Source: Antitrichia curtipendula (taxonomy: Eukaryota; Streptophyta; Bryopsida; Hypnales; Leucodontaceae). Taken from it: 64,000 nucleotides of DNA. The stretch spans positions 2,294,001-2,358,000 of the forward strand of contig OX579633.1 of assembly GCA_951230915.1 (NCBI GenBank), given 5' to 3'. The notes under the pieces were generated by a model that made no database searches, had not been told where the DNA came from, and saw nothing but the letters and a program-made list of their open reading frames with translations. Positions 34,274-47,450 of this stretch are shown piece after piece; positions within the stretch are counted from its first letter, which is position 1, and every line of letters starts with the position of its first letter. The position numbers and the translations under genes were made by a program.

Positions 34274-35093
34274 CCCCGCTTGTCCCCTCGGGGGACAATG
34301 TGTGTCCGGGGACAATGTGTGTCCGGGGACAATGTGTGTCCGGGGACAATGTGTGTCCGGGGACAATGTGTGTCCGGGGACAATGTGTGTCCGGGGACAA
34401 TGTGGGTCCGGGGACAATGTGGGTCCGGGGACAATGTGGGTCCCGGGACAATGTGGGTCCGGGGACAATGTGCGTCTGGGGACAATGTGCGTCCGGGGAC
34501 AATGTGCGTCCGGGGACAATGTGCGTCCGGGGACAATGTGGGTCCGGGGACAATGTGGGTCCGGGTAGGTTCCTATTATTGTCTCAATTTGAAGTGAAAT
34601 TTTTTGAGATTTTTTGAGGTTGTGTAGCTTTGTTAAAGCTTTGTGGATATATAATTTTTGTTTCAATCGGATGCCGGATGAACAAGTTATGGCACAATGA
34701 GTAAGAAATGGAGATTGGCGGGCAGCCTAAAAAAAATTATAAAAAGTAAAAAAAAAATTTGAATTTTTCTTAAGAGATTATGGTTTTATCTAGACGTGGA
34801 GATTTGATTCATTCTATTTGGATTAGGGATGAGAAAGTTATGGATAATCTTAATTTTTTGGGCAATTTGAGCATCTTCTTGAAAAAAAACTTTTTGTTTA
34901 ACTTTGAATGCTAATATCTTCCAATCCGTATGGTGAAATTTAATGAAATTTTTACTACATAATCTCAGACAAGTTAAGTACAAGATCCTATGGTTGAATT
35001 CCCAAAAAATTAAAAAATTTGGTTTCCTTAAGTGAATACAATAGAAGTGATAGTTTTGGTTTTTGGCAGAAAACACCCTTAGAGTTTTAGGGG
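34274..35093. mobile_element. TTAA-type element, copy E (reverse orientation), carrying a minisatellite
   Basis: The right side ends TTTTAGGGG followed by TTAA (35094-35097). Read on the minus strand from there, the sequence aligns with copy A at 39325 (CCCCTAAAACTCTAAG, then AGGATCTTGTA, GTAAAAATTTCA and GGAAGATATTAGCATTCAAA). The other end is degraded: CCCC at 34274-34277 is preceded by AAAA instead of TTAA. The terminal region is replaced by the 17-bp tandem array. Confidence 0.55.
34291..34562. repeat. 17-bp minisatellite, 16 units
   Basis: The unit is GGGGACAATGTGTGTCC. Units 1-6 carry TGTGTCC, units 7-10 TGGGTCC, units 11-14 TGCGTC(C/T) and units 15-16 TGGGTCC, so variants occur in blocks, as expected from local amplification. 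Each original unit can fold (GGACA/TGTCC). The unit has no stop codon in any frame, so six-frame translation shows long repetitive frames on both strands. They are not genes. TTGTCCCC just before the array (34280-34287) is inverted relative to it. Confidence 0.95.
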
Positions 35094-35351
35094 TTAAAAA
35101 GTTGCGGACACTTACTAAAATTGCCATAACTAATTGAGTGATTATGATTTTCAACAGAATTTGGACTTGCTGTGGTATAAGTACCACATTTGCAAAATTT
35201 CAAATGTTTTTAAGACAACTTTTAATAATTTAAGAATGTAATCATATTTGTTAGTGAAAAAGAACTTTTGATGTAAGTAAATTATTTCAAGATTCTTTAC
35301 TAAGTGGAATTACAATGCAGTGAAAAGAGGTTGTCAACTTTTTTCCAATTA

Positions 35352-35620
35352 ATACCCCCCCCCTCACTGTGCTAAAAAATGAGAGCTGTCGATTAAAAAA
35401 AAAAAAAATTTCCCTCCCCCCTCCCACACCGTTGATCTTAAAAAATTAAAAAATACAGATACGGATATTGACATGGATACGGATACTAGTACAAATACTG
35501 ATATAAATATGGGATACAGGATATGGTACGAGTACAAGATATGATATGTATTATACAGATTCGGATACGGATACATACAAATATACGGATACGAAATACC
35601 ATGGGATTTGTCCCATATCA
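35352..35620. repeat. Low-complexity tract with GGATAC-type repeats
   Basis: A C-run, an A-run and CCTCCC blocks are followed by many GGATAC/GGATACGG words from about 35458 to 35600. A G-run near 35655 follows. This is simple-sequence DNA with no gene. Confidence 0.7.
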
Positions 35621-35677
35621 ATTGTCACCCCACCCTCCCCTGAAATTTATAAAGTGGGGGGGTTGAAAACATAAAAA

Positions 35678-35772
35678 TTAAATTAATTAATAATTAAATT
35701 AATTAATAATTAAATTAATTAATAATTAAATTGATTAATAATTAAATTCATTAATAATTAATTAAAATTTTA
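35678..35772. repeat. 16-bp AT tandem repeat, about 5.5 units
   Basis: The unit is TTAATAATTAAATTAA, with single-base variants in later copies (ATTGA, ATTCA). Confidence 0.85.
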
Positions 35773-35826
35773 ATTAATTGAGCTCAGCAGTGGGGATTGA
35801 AAAAAAAAATCGATTTCTTTTTTTTC

Positions 35827-35864
35827 TTGAGTGCATTGTGACATCCGTGTCACAATGCACTCAA
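35827..35864. repeat. Perfect short hairpin, 17-bp stem, 4-nt loop
   Basis: TTGAGTGCATTGTGACA, loop TCCG, then the exact reverse complement. There is no T-run that would suggest a polymerase III terminator directly after it. It may be the centre of a foldback relic. Confidence 0.75.
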
Positions 35865-36287
35865 AAGTGGCTGTACCAGCCAGCCAGACACTATTTAGTC
35901 TTGTATAATTCCTTGTAGAATTTTCTGACAACAATTTCACAAATTGTCAAATTTTATTGAATACATTGGCTAAATTAACACTTTAAATATTTATTAGTTT
36001 ATTCCAAAAATCAGGTAAAAGTTAAAGAAGTTTATAAATAAATTTTTTACATTTTCTGAAAAAAAATTATATGTACTTGTATTAAAAATATTTTTATTGG
36101 TACTTTTTATTAGAATTGTGAAAATGAAATAAAATTAAAAAAAAATTTAAATCATTTTGTAAAAGTGTGCTATTTATACTTTAAGATGTTCAAAATTTGT
36201 TGAAAATTTTATTTTGGCAATTTTGAAGTGGATGAATACTTATGAGAGCCATTGTAAGAGTTTATTCTAAGAGTTCCTATTAGAATG

Positions 36288-36562
36288 AGGTGGATACTTA
36301 CCAAATTACTTCTTTTTTGCTTTTGTACCTAATTATTATTATTATTAGATTGGTCAAGTTTTAATATTTTCTTATTGGCAATTAAAAAGAGGTTTTAACG
36401 CACCAAAGAATATGGCATTTTGATATCATATGCAAAAGTTATGAAGAAACAAAGTTAGATTTTGAAATAGTTTCTTTTACATAGGTACACAATTCACTTT
36501 GGAGATGTATGCAAAGTAAAGATGGTAGTTTAGAGTCAATGGCACATTTTGGAGGCCTACCT
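36288..36562. mobile_element. Diverged relative of the 23365 TA-flanked MITE
   Basis: It runs from AGGTGGATACTTACC to GGAGGCCTACCT, followed by TA (36563-36564). The interior (AACGCACCAAAGAATATGGC, GCAAAAGTTATGAAG) aligns with 23450-23530. The left flank is TG rather than TA. Confidence 0.55.
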
Positions 36563-36564
36563 TA

Positions 36565-39320
36565 TTCCATATTCCAACAATGTCAATTGCCAACCAACAG
36601 TGTTTTTATTTTGGATATTGTCTACATGTAGAAGGTGTCCAAATTTTAAGTAATGGATGAATGCAACTTACATCTCACATATACATTGAATTTTGGATTT
36701 TTCATCCATCTGAATGTTTGTAGATTCTTGTGATATTGTTCTTTAACATTTTTATGATCAAATTTTTAAAACTTATCTTGTAAATATTTTATAGTTCATA
36801 TGGTACAAGAATGTTTGATTTCAAAAAAGTTTCTTCCTAGTCAAATAATTGATCCTTCAAAATTGACCAGGATAATATATTAATGTACAAAAATCACTAT
36901 AAATATTGTAATACTAAAAATTTTGAATCCAAAATGAGAAAATCATTAAAATTACAAAACATCAATCTACAATCAATTTTAGAAGAATTTTCCAATCTTT
37001 CATTTCAAGTTTTATTGAAAAATATGTTTATAGTACTTTCACACCTAGTCTAATATGTGGCATTAATGGCTACACTATTTCACTAAAATAGAGCCACCTA
37101 TAACCGATTATTTAAGCAATTTTGTTGATGATCTAGAGTAATTTTCTAATATCCTATAGATTACTGATATGGTCTTGGTTGGTAATGGGTGGCTCCACTT
37201 TATGTATTGTTGTGTTCCATTATACATTGCTTAGTACATATATATTCTAAGTAGAATCTCATGTGGTTGGGTGTAAGAGCAAAAGTATTATGTAGCTTCT
37301 TGAGTAATCACAAAGAAGTTCTACAATTATTTATAGTTTCGATAGTTGTATTACTTCCTATTTGTAATCTACAACAACTCATGCATCCTTGCAAATCTGC
37401 TTTTGTACAACTTTTCAATTATAAAAGTTCTTGTAAGCTCCTTGAGTCTTTTTTAAGACCTATCTATTGATATTCAATCAATGCTTAACCAAGATTCTGC
37501 AACAACTAGAAGGAAGGATTTGCTTGTCTACGACAAGTTGCAAGTTCTTTGATGGAACAAAAGTTGGTGGTTAATTTGAGTCATATAGCTAAACAACACA
37601 TACCTATGAAACCAATATGATAGTTCTTAACCTAACTGCCGTGCAAATAAGATTTTATCCTATTATTTGGAAGTCTAGCCTTATAACATCGAGAGTTTAC
37701 AAATGCTAGGTGGGAACAAAATTATAGTGTAATAATAGATCTAACCACATGGATATGATATGAGACTCATCATTGAAATATTATTCTAATTTTTCTTTCA
37801 AAATAGAGATATTCTTTTATGTCCAACTTAAAGATTCATGTTAGATATTGAAGAGGAGTGGGAGAGAAAGCAAGAGAGGCAAAAACACAAGTTTATTGAA
37901 GTTGAGTGGAATTTTGGAACGTAAACTCTCTTGCACACTAAAGAAGTTTGTGATTCCAATAAAACAAGGTTGTAGATTCAAATGAACTTTGGGCATGTTT
38001 ATGCACTTGATTACAAATAATATCATTTGAGATTTTTCAATTGCAAGTCAAGAACTCTATATGCCTATGATTTCTCATATTTGAAGAAAAAAATAGCAAA
38101 AGATGCAATGCTATTTCAACACTGAAGTTTGCATTAGATTGATCATTTAGAATCAGTATAATATTGTCCATCAACAGTCTTCCATATAATTAAGGAGCTT
38201 CGCTACGCTTGGGCAATTAGGGGTAAAGAAGAAAAGTGAATTTCCATCACTTACTTAAATCTATTTTCTATTTATATTGAAAATTTATTACATTTGTAAA
38301 GTGATGAAAAAACATCACTTGCATCAATGATAATCTAATACTAGGTGACAACTAAAATTCTCAATGAATATGAAAATTGCCTTTTTCATTGTAGAAGACA
38401 AAATTGGCACTGTTATTGTTGAAACTTCTTAAAAAATACATTTTCTGCCAAAAGATTCTTTTTCTTCTTCTTTTTTTATCTAATTTTGAATTTATGCCAC
38501 TATATGAGAAAAACAATGTTCTCCAAATCCCAACATTCATTCATTTAGTGGATGTTCAAATGCACAAAAGCCATGAAGTTGGTGAGGTTGCTAAGGATTT
38601 TGTAGAAGGTCTATGTGAATGCTATCTTCTTTATTTGGTTGGGGAATGAGTGCTTCCAATACCAATATCTTCCATTGGCCTTGGCTAGGCCTCATGTAGT
38701 AAAATTGAAAACTTAGTCTCTTTGCCTTTTCCACCACATACATGTAAGTTTTTAAGTCATCAAGAAGGTGATACCATTAGTCAAGCATACTCACTCATGC
38801 ATATGATGGTCCTTTAACTTCTTCAAAGAGATTTCTCAATTAGTAAAATATTAGATCCAACTTGGATATATAGGCAATATGATGATTATTCAAATGGAAT
38901 TATTAACTCCTAAAGATTATTCATGTTTAGAGACCAAAAACCACTTCAAAATCTTTGTCCGCGTAGCAACACAAAAATCCTCATTTATATTTATTTTTAA
39001 CAAATCCAACTACATTATCCTTTAATTAACTTATTCAAGTACATCATACTAAAATTTTAGAGTAAAGATCTCCACCAATTACAAATTCAATGTGTCTAAA
39101 CTTCAAAACGTATTTTTTTTAGCCCTACCAAAAGGTGAAGCTTATTCTTTTAACATTTTTAGAAAAACACACATATGTCCTATGACTTGTGCATTTTTTT
39201 TAAATGAACATGAAAGTCATTATATTGAAAACTATATTGAGAGTATATGAAAAAAAATTTAACCAAAAAAACTATCACAGTCATCAAGAATAAAATGATA
39301 AAGTGAAAGGTGGTATAGAA
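36565..39320. other. AT-rich intergenic DNA, no gene seen
   Basis: Only short chance frames. I recognised neither protein motifs nor clear element ends in this stretch. Confidence 0.45.
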
Positions 39321-39324
39321 GTAA

Positions 39325-40253
39325 CCCCTAAAGTTCTATGACTATGTTTTCACCAAAAACGCTCAAGAACTGCCATTTTTAATACAAGTACCAAATTTTT
39401 GACAATAAACTTGTTTTGACACCTGTAATCATATGATCTTGTATTATACTGACTTCAGAACATGTGGTAAAAATTTCAGAAATTTCCACCATGTGGATTG
39501 CAAGATATAAGCATTCAAATTCACTGAAATCATTTTTTTGGCCCTGCAAAAAACAGGGCAGCTGTACTTCACAAGCTCACTTTTCTATGAAAAAGTTTCC
39601 ATAACGGTGGTGCTTCTTTGGATTAAATTTCCTAGACAAGTTGGCTACATGCTTAAAAAATTTCACATCATTTGGAATTGCACAACATATAGGAAAAAAA
39701 TAGTAAGTAGAAAGACGTAGAGGATGATTCAAAATACAAAGTTGCTAAGAATTTGGTTATGGAATTGAAAAATGCCAATCCCAATAGTTGAAATGTTGTA
39801 ATAAACAATCTACATCCTATAATTTTATTTTATTTCAAATAATATTGAAAATTGAATAAGATAAAGGACTTCAAAGTTTATTTTAGAGTAGAGAATCCAT
39901 AAATTGCCTGCAAACTAAAATTCCTCATATCTTTTGACTCATTGGTCAAAATGGAATGATTCAAAAAGCTTTTCACCTATATATAACTCTAAAAAATCAA
40001 TTTCAAATTTTTGTTTATGAAAAAAGTGATTTTTTTTTATCTGCCCGGACTGCCCGGCCAAGAAAAAAAGTAACATATTAGGCCATAACTTTTGACTCGT
40101 GTTTCCAAATGTCATGAAATTTAGTGCATATGAAAGATATTCCTTGCGCACAATATGTATTAAAATTTCAGCCAAAAAAATGAAAATCTCCAGTCACAAG
40201 TACCTGCCCAAGATTTATATACTGCCAAAAAACACATGCTGGTCCTTTAGGGG
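39325..40253. mobile_element. TTAA-type piggyBac/Kolobok-like element, copy A
   Basis: The left end CCCCTAAAGTTCTATGAC is preceded by GTAA (one change from TTAA). The right end GGTCCTTTAGGGG is followed by TTAA (40254-40257). Its 929 bp align along nearly their whole length with copy B (42166-43053), and in reverse with parts of copy D. It is non-coding. Confidence 0.8.
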
Positions 40254-41076
40254 TTAAAGGAAAAACTAAATTAAATTTTGCAATAATTATTGGAATGATG
40301 TGAAACAAAGCTTCACACAGAGATTAGGATGATTAGAATCCATCCTAAAAATTTCATGCAATTTTTTTTAATTATGAAGTCAATAGAGGTTGTTTAAGTT
40401 ATCTAAAAGCCCAATCTTTTAGGGGTTGATGCTATTATTGAAATTAGAACTATTTTATTATTATAATTATAATTATGGTTCATTTAACTTCTATATAATG
40501 TGTATCAATGACTTAGGTGTGTAACTCCTATTTTTATATAGCTTCATTTCTATCCCTTATAATGCAATTTAATGCAATGAAGTGATTTCATTTATTTTAG
40601 TTTCACAAAAGTTTGTAGCTTTTGCAATGGTAATCTCTTAAACACATTTTAATAAAAATAGAATGTTTTAATGAAGAAAAATACCTTCAAAAATTCAAAT
40701 GTAAGGCTTTAATTAAATAAGTCTTATAGGTCCTACTTATATAAGTTTTGGATTTTATATAAAATTTATAAACTTTTATTTTTCTAAACATAATATTACA
40801 CTAGATCTTATTTTATTTATTTATTTTGAAAGCTAGTCTTTGGGGGATATATATACATATATAGGAAATATGGTATTTTAAAATAAGAAGAAATATTTCA
40901 AAGCAAAAAAATATTAATTTAAAAGAATCAATCCCAATAATTTCCCCGATACCAATAATGGTATCTTACATTTATTTTATTTTATGTAATAAAATTATAG
41001 TATATATCAATGGATATATTATTTTTAGAAATTAGTATAACTGGATTATTTATGCATTCATAAAATGATTCACTTG

Positions 41077-41262
41077 CCTTCATAGCAAACAACTCGAACA
41101 TTGAATTTGGTGGAGCTATGGGTGCCATATATAGGAAAAATATACATTGTTGAATGTCCTTCACGGGCCTTAAACATAGTAGATTCATACCACGGACCTT
41201 GATCAATGTTCTCTCCAGTCATCATTGTTAGCCGCCGGTCACTGCGTGCTTTTCTAATGGCC
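41077..41262 (-). other. Exon-like coding patch, unidentified
   Basis: On the minus strand, after an acceptor-like TTACAG, the frame reads KAIRKARSDRRLTMMTGENI, then DQGPWYESTMFKAREGHSTM and YIFPIYGTHSSTKFNVRVV, ending at a possible GC-type donor (AAG/GCAAGT). Composition is more gene-like than the surroundings. The order (helix, 'G..i..GpW', a beta-rich stretch ending in 'Pi.G.h.....v.V') faintly recalls the Coa1/Tim21 fold, but I cannot confirm this. No neighbouring exons were found, so it may be a captured or orphan exon. Confidence 0.35.
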
Positions 41263-42165
41263 TTTCTGTAAGTCATTTCACTAGCAACTAGATTACAATT
41301 ATAATGTTTTATAATATTTTTGGATATGCTAATGACAATAGTATTTCAAGAGGGGAATTCACTAGACCCATGCATTAAATTCAAAATAATAAATAATAAA
41401 TTCATATCCAATTGTTTCATATTGGTGCATACATGCTACATTGCTTGAAGATGAGGTAGGCATCATAAAGACTAGTACCATTGATGCCCATCAATCCAAA
41501 TATAACTAGTGATGTTGCCTTTCGACACCAACTTGATGCCATCTTTGGAAACAAGTTCAAAGTTAGAGTGATGTGATCCAAATTGACTAGTCTAAGTGAT
41601 TGGAGGTTAGTGATATAGTGAGAATTAATTTTTGAGAGTCACCCTCCGAATAAGTTTTGGACATCCAACTATCTTTTTATCAAGACCTTAACTTGATTGT
41701 CTAGCTCCATTAGGTATAAGTGTCATTTTGTCATTGACATCTTATAAATAATGTTGTATGATATTAGTTTGAATAAACATTCCAACATAATTATATGGAG
41801 GACATTTGAAAATCTATTCACTTTCAATTGTTGAATTCAACACTTCCCACAAGAATACCAAGAATGAAGTTCTTACCGTGTTGATACCCACAATGAATTC
41901 CAACTAAACGAATTGATATTACAACTTCTGAAGAAAAGATTGAGACAAAGGTCAATACAACACAAGAGAGACCCTAATAGGAGGACGACCAATTGTATTA
42001 GTTACTTTGCATTTCCAATACGGCCCTCATATACAAAAGAAAGGACAGTAGGAGAATTGTAACCTTTCACTATCTTTTTAAAGGATTTAGGATTTAGGGT
42101 TTCAGTTCAACTTTAATACAATAAAGGATTGAAGTTCACTTCAACCTCACTTGGTCACTCTTTAA

Positions 42166-43053
42166 CCCCTTAAGCTCCTTGACTATGTTTTCACCAAAAA
42201 CGCCACCAAATTGCCATTTCTAGTGCAAGTACCAAATTTTTTTTTCTAAACTTTTTTTGACACATGTAATTGTAGGATCTTGTAGCATGCTGACTTGAAA
42301 ATATGTAGAAAAAATTTCAGGAATTTTCAATGGGTGGATTGCAAGATATAGGCATTCAAATTCACTAGTCATTTTTTTGGCTTTGCAAAAACAAGTCAGT
42401 TGCACTTTACAAGCTCACTTTTTTGTGAAATAGTGGTGCTTCTTTGGATTTTTTTTCCTAGACAAGTTGGCTACATGCTTAAAAATTTTCAAATCATTTG
42501 AAATTGTACAACATATAGGAAAAAATAGTAAGTAGAAAGAAGTATAGAATGATTTAAAATACTAAATTGTTAAAAATTTAGTTATAGAACTAAAAAATGC
42601 CAATTCTAGTGGTTGCAATGTTGTAATAAACATCTACATGCTATGTTTTATTTTTTTTCAAAAAACATAAAATATTAAATAAGATAAAGGACTTCAAAGT
42701 TTATTTTAGAGGAAAGAATTTATAACTTTCCACAAACTAAAACTCCGCATAACTTTTGACTCATAGATTGAAATGGAATGATTCAAAGCTTTCCACGTAT
42801 ATATAACTCTAGAAAACCAATTTCAAATTTATGATTATGGAAAACGTGAATTTTCTTTTATCTGCCTGGATTGCTAGGCTGGAGAAAAAAAGTAACATAT
42901 CTGGCCATAACTTTTGACTCATATTTCCAATTGTCACAAAATATAGTACATATGACATATATTCCTTGTTTCCACTTCCTATTAAAATGCCTGAAATATG
43001 CATATCTCTAGTCACATGTACTTGCCCAAAAACACATGTTGGTCCATTAGGGG
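42166..43053. mobile_element. TTAA-flanked piggyBac/Kolobok-like element, copy B
   Basis: TTAA is present on both sides (42162-42165 and 43054-43057). The left end is CCCCTTAAGCTCCTTGAC and the right end GGTCCATTAGGGG. It is 888 bp and homologous to copy A throughout. Immediately after its right TTAA another terminus begins (TCCTTTAAGGCCCAAGGCC), so two elements share one TTAA. Confidence 0.85.
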
Positions 43054-43057
43054 TTAA

Positions 43058-45590
43058 TCCTTTAAGGCCCAAGGCCTACAAATTGATTTAGTTTGATATA
43101 ATGATATAGTCTACATTGAAAATTGGAAACTGGAAAAAAATTGTATAAAATTACAATTCAAATTTTGAATAGATGCCACTAATTCTTTTATAGATAACCA
43201 ATGACAAATTTTGATATTGAAAATACGTTATCACATGGATGGTTTGTATGTTTATATGTGACCATGTCAATCACTCTTTGTATGATATGGATAAAGATGC
43301 GTGGAAGATATAGAAGTACATAGGAACCCTTATAATCCTTGATGACTTATCTTTGGAAAGCTAAGTATCAAGATTGTCAATGTGGCCACATACATGAGCT
43401 AGAGAGTAGAAAGAAAAATAATTTTGTTTTCTTTTGTAAATATTGTTTTTTTTAATAAGATATTCTAGAGTTTTTTGCTTCAACCTCACTTGATTATGTA
43501 GATGATCAATACATTTAATAATTGTAAAATACCACATTTAATTACTTTTGGACTATTCAATGAATTCTAGACTAAACATCCTAAGATCATAGGATAATAA
43601 CATTGTGAGATCTCTCAATGTTTCTATTGGTTTCTTGATGTTTTAGATTATCTCTTGATGACCATTGTGAGATCTCCCAGTGACCAACCTTCCTCTGTTC
43701 TATATAAGGTCAAAAAATCAAATCTACTTCTCAAATTTCTTACAAACTAATGTTCATAAAAGATTTTCTTCATTCTCATCTCACTTGGAAGTCGCCCAAG
43801 GTTCTAAAGAATTCACCTAGATAAGACTCTACCAACCTAAATACCCATTCAAATGGAGGTTTGGATCCTCTACAACTGGGAGATTGTAATACATTAGCAT
43901 CCAATTTAATTCTTTTAAGAATGCATTAGAAAAATAAATTATGGTATTTACAAGGTTTTCTTTTAATGTTTTTCAATATATTATTTCAATTTCACAAATT
44001 GACTACAAATTTGTTGCACTTGATAGTATTGGGAGTATAATGAACGTTTAGGAGGGATAAATTTTTTAAATGAGATGTTAAAAATTGGGACAACACTACA
44101 AATAATATGCTTTAAATATATATTTTTCTAAAAATAGGTTAATAATGTTTTTGAAAAAATAGATTCATCCAAGTGCTGTAATTCATTTTTGTTTAGCAAA
44201 AGCTTGTAGCTTTTGTAATGGACATCCCAAGAATAATTATGTTTTTATAAGACAATGGGATTATTATCAAAAGATCAAAATCAAAGTTTTATTTAAAATA
44301 GGTATACTTGAGTATCTAAGTTTTAATTTAATTTATATTGTTTTAAATATTAACACCTAAAGAACTTGGGGAATTTTTGAAATGAACTTGTCCAAATTGC
44401 CAATTTTCACTATGTTGAGCAAAATAAAAAATCAAAGCTCTTTTGGTTGAACTTAAACTATGCCGAAGTGTAGTAGACTATTATAGCACTCTGTAAAAAA
44501 AGATTTCAGCCCATTTGAACATGTGAATCAAAAAATTATAATATATGAATTGTAGATTTTTTTTTTTCATCCCTGTTCAACGAAGACGACAAACTTTGAG
44601 CTCTCTTAGAAGGAAATTTTACTCTACATAAAAATGCAATTCTTTACTATTCAATAGTGTATACTCTTATTACATTATATTGAAAAAATTTAGAAGAAAA
44701 TTATAGTTCTAACTTACTCTAAATTGCCTGCAATGCAAAGAGGTATAAAAAAATGGCAATACACTAGCCAATTTTTGCAATTTTTAGCTTACTCATTTAT
44801 TTGTTTTTGAAAATCTGAATGTTAGAAACATGTAAACAAAATTACTTCATACATAGAAATTTTTTCAATCCCCCCTAAAAAATCCTAACCACTTAAGCTA
44901 ATTTATCCTATTCCTTTGTCTACATTCTGTGATCATTCTTGGAAAATGGGATGATGGCACTAGGCATTTATAGTTTTTCTTTCTCTCTATAATCCTTGGT
45001 AAAAAATATGCCCCACTTTTGTTAATGTCAACATCCACCATACAATCTAGACATTGCAGCAAAGAAATCAACTAGAGGTCGGAAATGAAACATGCAACAT
45101 TTGTTTCAAGCATTGTAATTTCTAGTGATCCATTCTTTCACACCAAAATAAAATAAAATTCTAACACTTCAAAACATTCTTTACATCCAAATTGAGAGTG
45201 TCATGTGTCATAGAATTCAGCTCATCACAAATACAAACTATTGTCAATACCATATATCTCAATGCATGCACCATCTATATCAAATTCATACACTTTCTAT
45301 ATCAAATACATAAAAAATTGCCTTCTGTCTAGAATTAGACATTGGAACAAACTTGAAGGATTAAAGCGGTTAACAACTTTAGCACTTCAATGGCTTTCTG
45401 AAAACAATTGCTAGACACTTGACTCTTTATTTGAAGATCTATGAATATGAATGAGTGGGAATACCTTAATCCCTAAATGATGGATCCATGGCCATTCATT
45501 TCAAGCCTCATTGTCCATCATAGTTTGCTACCATTTTACAATTAGATATGTATAAAAAGAATTATATTTATTTTTCAGAGATGAAATTAC
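43058..45590. other. AT-rich DNA with unpaired TTAA-type ends
   Basis: Ends of the CCCTAAA type occur at 43058 (TCCTTTAAGGCCC), 44348 (TTAACACCTAAAGAAC) and 45469 (TTAATCCCTAAATGATGG), without clear partners. No gene was seen. Confidence 0.45.
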
Positions 45591-45599
45591 ATATCTTCT

Positions 45600-45960
45600 T
45601 TACTATCTTTTGAGAACAGACAGGAAGCTCCACCCTAAGAAAAAAAACTCAGCTGAAAATCAACAGCTACGCGATTTGAAAAGAAAACAATAATCCACCT
45701 CTACAAAATCAACTATCTTTTGAGAAGAGATAGGGATTTTAAAACACAATAGTTTTCTTGTTTGACTATCTTTTGAGAAGAGACAAGCAACCCTCCCGAC
45801 CCTCCGACCCTCTCCCCCCTTGAAAAATCAACAATCGTGCGATTAAAAAAAAAACTATCTCTTGAGAAGAGATATAAAGCCTTGTCTTAATAGCCCCTCC
45901 TCTATAGAAAATCAACAACCGTTTGATGACAAAAATAAAATAAAGACCTCCTTCTACTAC
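45600..45960. repeat. Degenerate repeat with TATCTTTTGAGAAGAGA motif
   Basis: The motif CTATC(T/C)(T/C)TTGAGAAGAGA recurs near 45604, 45713, 45766 and 45846. In its TATCTCTTGAGAAGAGATA form it is nearly palindromic. Copies of AAAATCAACA.C(T/C)G alternate with it. Confidence 0.6.
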
Positions 45961-47302
45961 CATCAATCTAAATTAAAAAATAAAATATCATTGAAGTCGT
46001 TGCCACCCATGTCGTCCCATTCAAGTGTCGTTTGAAGAGCAATCAACAGGTATCAAAAGTTGTTTTGAAAGAAAGGTTCAAGACTAGCAAGAGCACGTGG
46101 TTCTTCTCCAAGCTTAGGGTTTGATTATTTTCACAATGGTTTGGACAACATGTTAATTCTAGTTGGTACAATCCATTTTTTTCTGCCATTGAAGAAATTC
46201 AGAAATTGTCGTTTGTAGGTTAGAAGATGGAATTTTGATGTTGTTGGCGACCTTCCTTAGCAATAAAATGAAAATGAGATTTTTTTGAAGAAATTCTTGT
46301 GAGATTCTTGATAGTGATGGAGAATACCGGTTCTAAGGTCGCTGAGGAGTGGAGCTGGGAATTAATCAAACGTGCTCTTGATCAAATTTGTTTACTATTG
46401 GTTGAGCTTCGTTTTTTACCACGGTTATGAATTTGTGTGGGGCATTTTCATTGCACATTTGCATACAACTTTTTGTGTCTCCAAGTATCCTCTCTCCCAT
46501 TGGTAGCATGTTGCTTTATCTCTCTAATCTTGTTAGGAAACCAAGAGCTTTTATATTTCTATAATTTATTGTAATAGAGTTTTTGGCTCTGGTTTTTTTG
46601 GAAGTTTTAATGAGAAGGTCAATTTCTTTTGTTTGTTCGCGTTGTTTTCATGAGTGTCTAGGGTTCTTAGAATCTTAGTGCCATCTTTTCCATCTTTGTT
46701 TCTGTGATTTGAAAAGCAATTGATGCTTGTTGCTTGTTGCTTGTTTCTGTGTTTGTTTGATGTCATGTAGGAGCGTAGTTATGTGATTTAGGTTTAGTCC
46801 AATGAGATCTGATGTCTCGAGAGTGTTTGTATTGTTTTCTTTTGGTGCCGATTTCTTATAAGAGCCTTTGCATGTTCATTGCACCTCATATTTGTTACAA
46901 TGACAGATTTAAATGGCACAACAATTTTTGTAGAGATACTTGAATCATAATAGCAAAGATGGAATGAAATAGAGATTTTGTATCAAAGTGTTTGAAATTT
47001 GAATGCTGAAATTTTATCATAGTTGTATAATTAATATTTTTCAAATATTGTAGGAAAAAAACATAAGGGGACAAAGACGGAGAAGGAAACATGAGATTGA
47101 AGACAAGGTTGTTGAAGAGATTAGGGTTTAGGGTTGAGTGGGTACTACATTCCTCTCAAAATTTCTATAAATTTTTTACAACCAATAGAAAAATGACATT
47201 GTAAACTTCTTATAAATCATGTATGTTTTTTATTGTTTTTTATATAATTTTATACTATCACCTCAAAAGAGGCAATAACTGCTTGTCACAATGTCTCAAT
47301 AT
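45961..47302. other. Intergenic DNA, somewhat less AT-rich, no gene assigned
   Basis: Composition around 46000-46150 and 46560-46880 is more gene-like and includes TTAGGGTTTAGGGTT near 47121. I found no protein I could recognise on either strand. It may be a non-coding transcript or decayed gene. Confidence 0.35.
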
Positions 47303-47450
47303 CCTCCCCTTTAAAAAATCAATAGTCGTGCAATTCAAAAAAAAAACAATAACTTCCTTTGAAAAATCAATGGTTGTGTGATTCAAAAAGGAAACAATAA
47401 TCCCCTTTAGAAAATCACTAGCCGTGCGGGTTAAAAAAAAACACAATAAC
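47303..47450. repeat. About 50-bp tandem repeat, 3 copies
   Basis: Units of the form CCTTTGAAAAATCAATGG, then TTGTGTGATTCAAAAA and ACAATAA, with many substitutions. They are related to the repeats at 45600-45960 (shared AAATCAA.A..CGTGCGATT). Confidence 0.65.

Noticed and set aside
34219..34666. Several overlapping open frames of 88-132 codons on both strands
   Set aside because: They arise because the 17-bp tandem unit contains no stop codon in any frame. The peptides are pure repeat.
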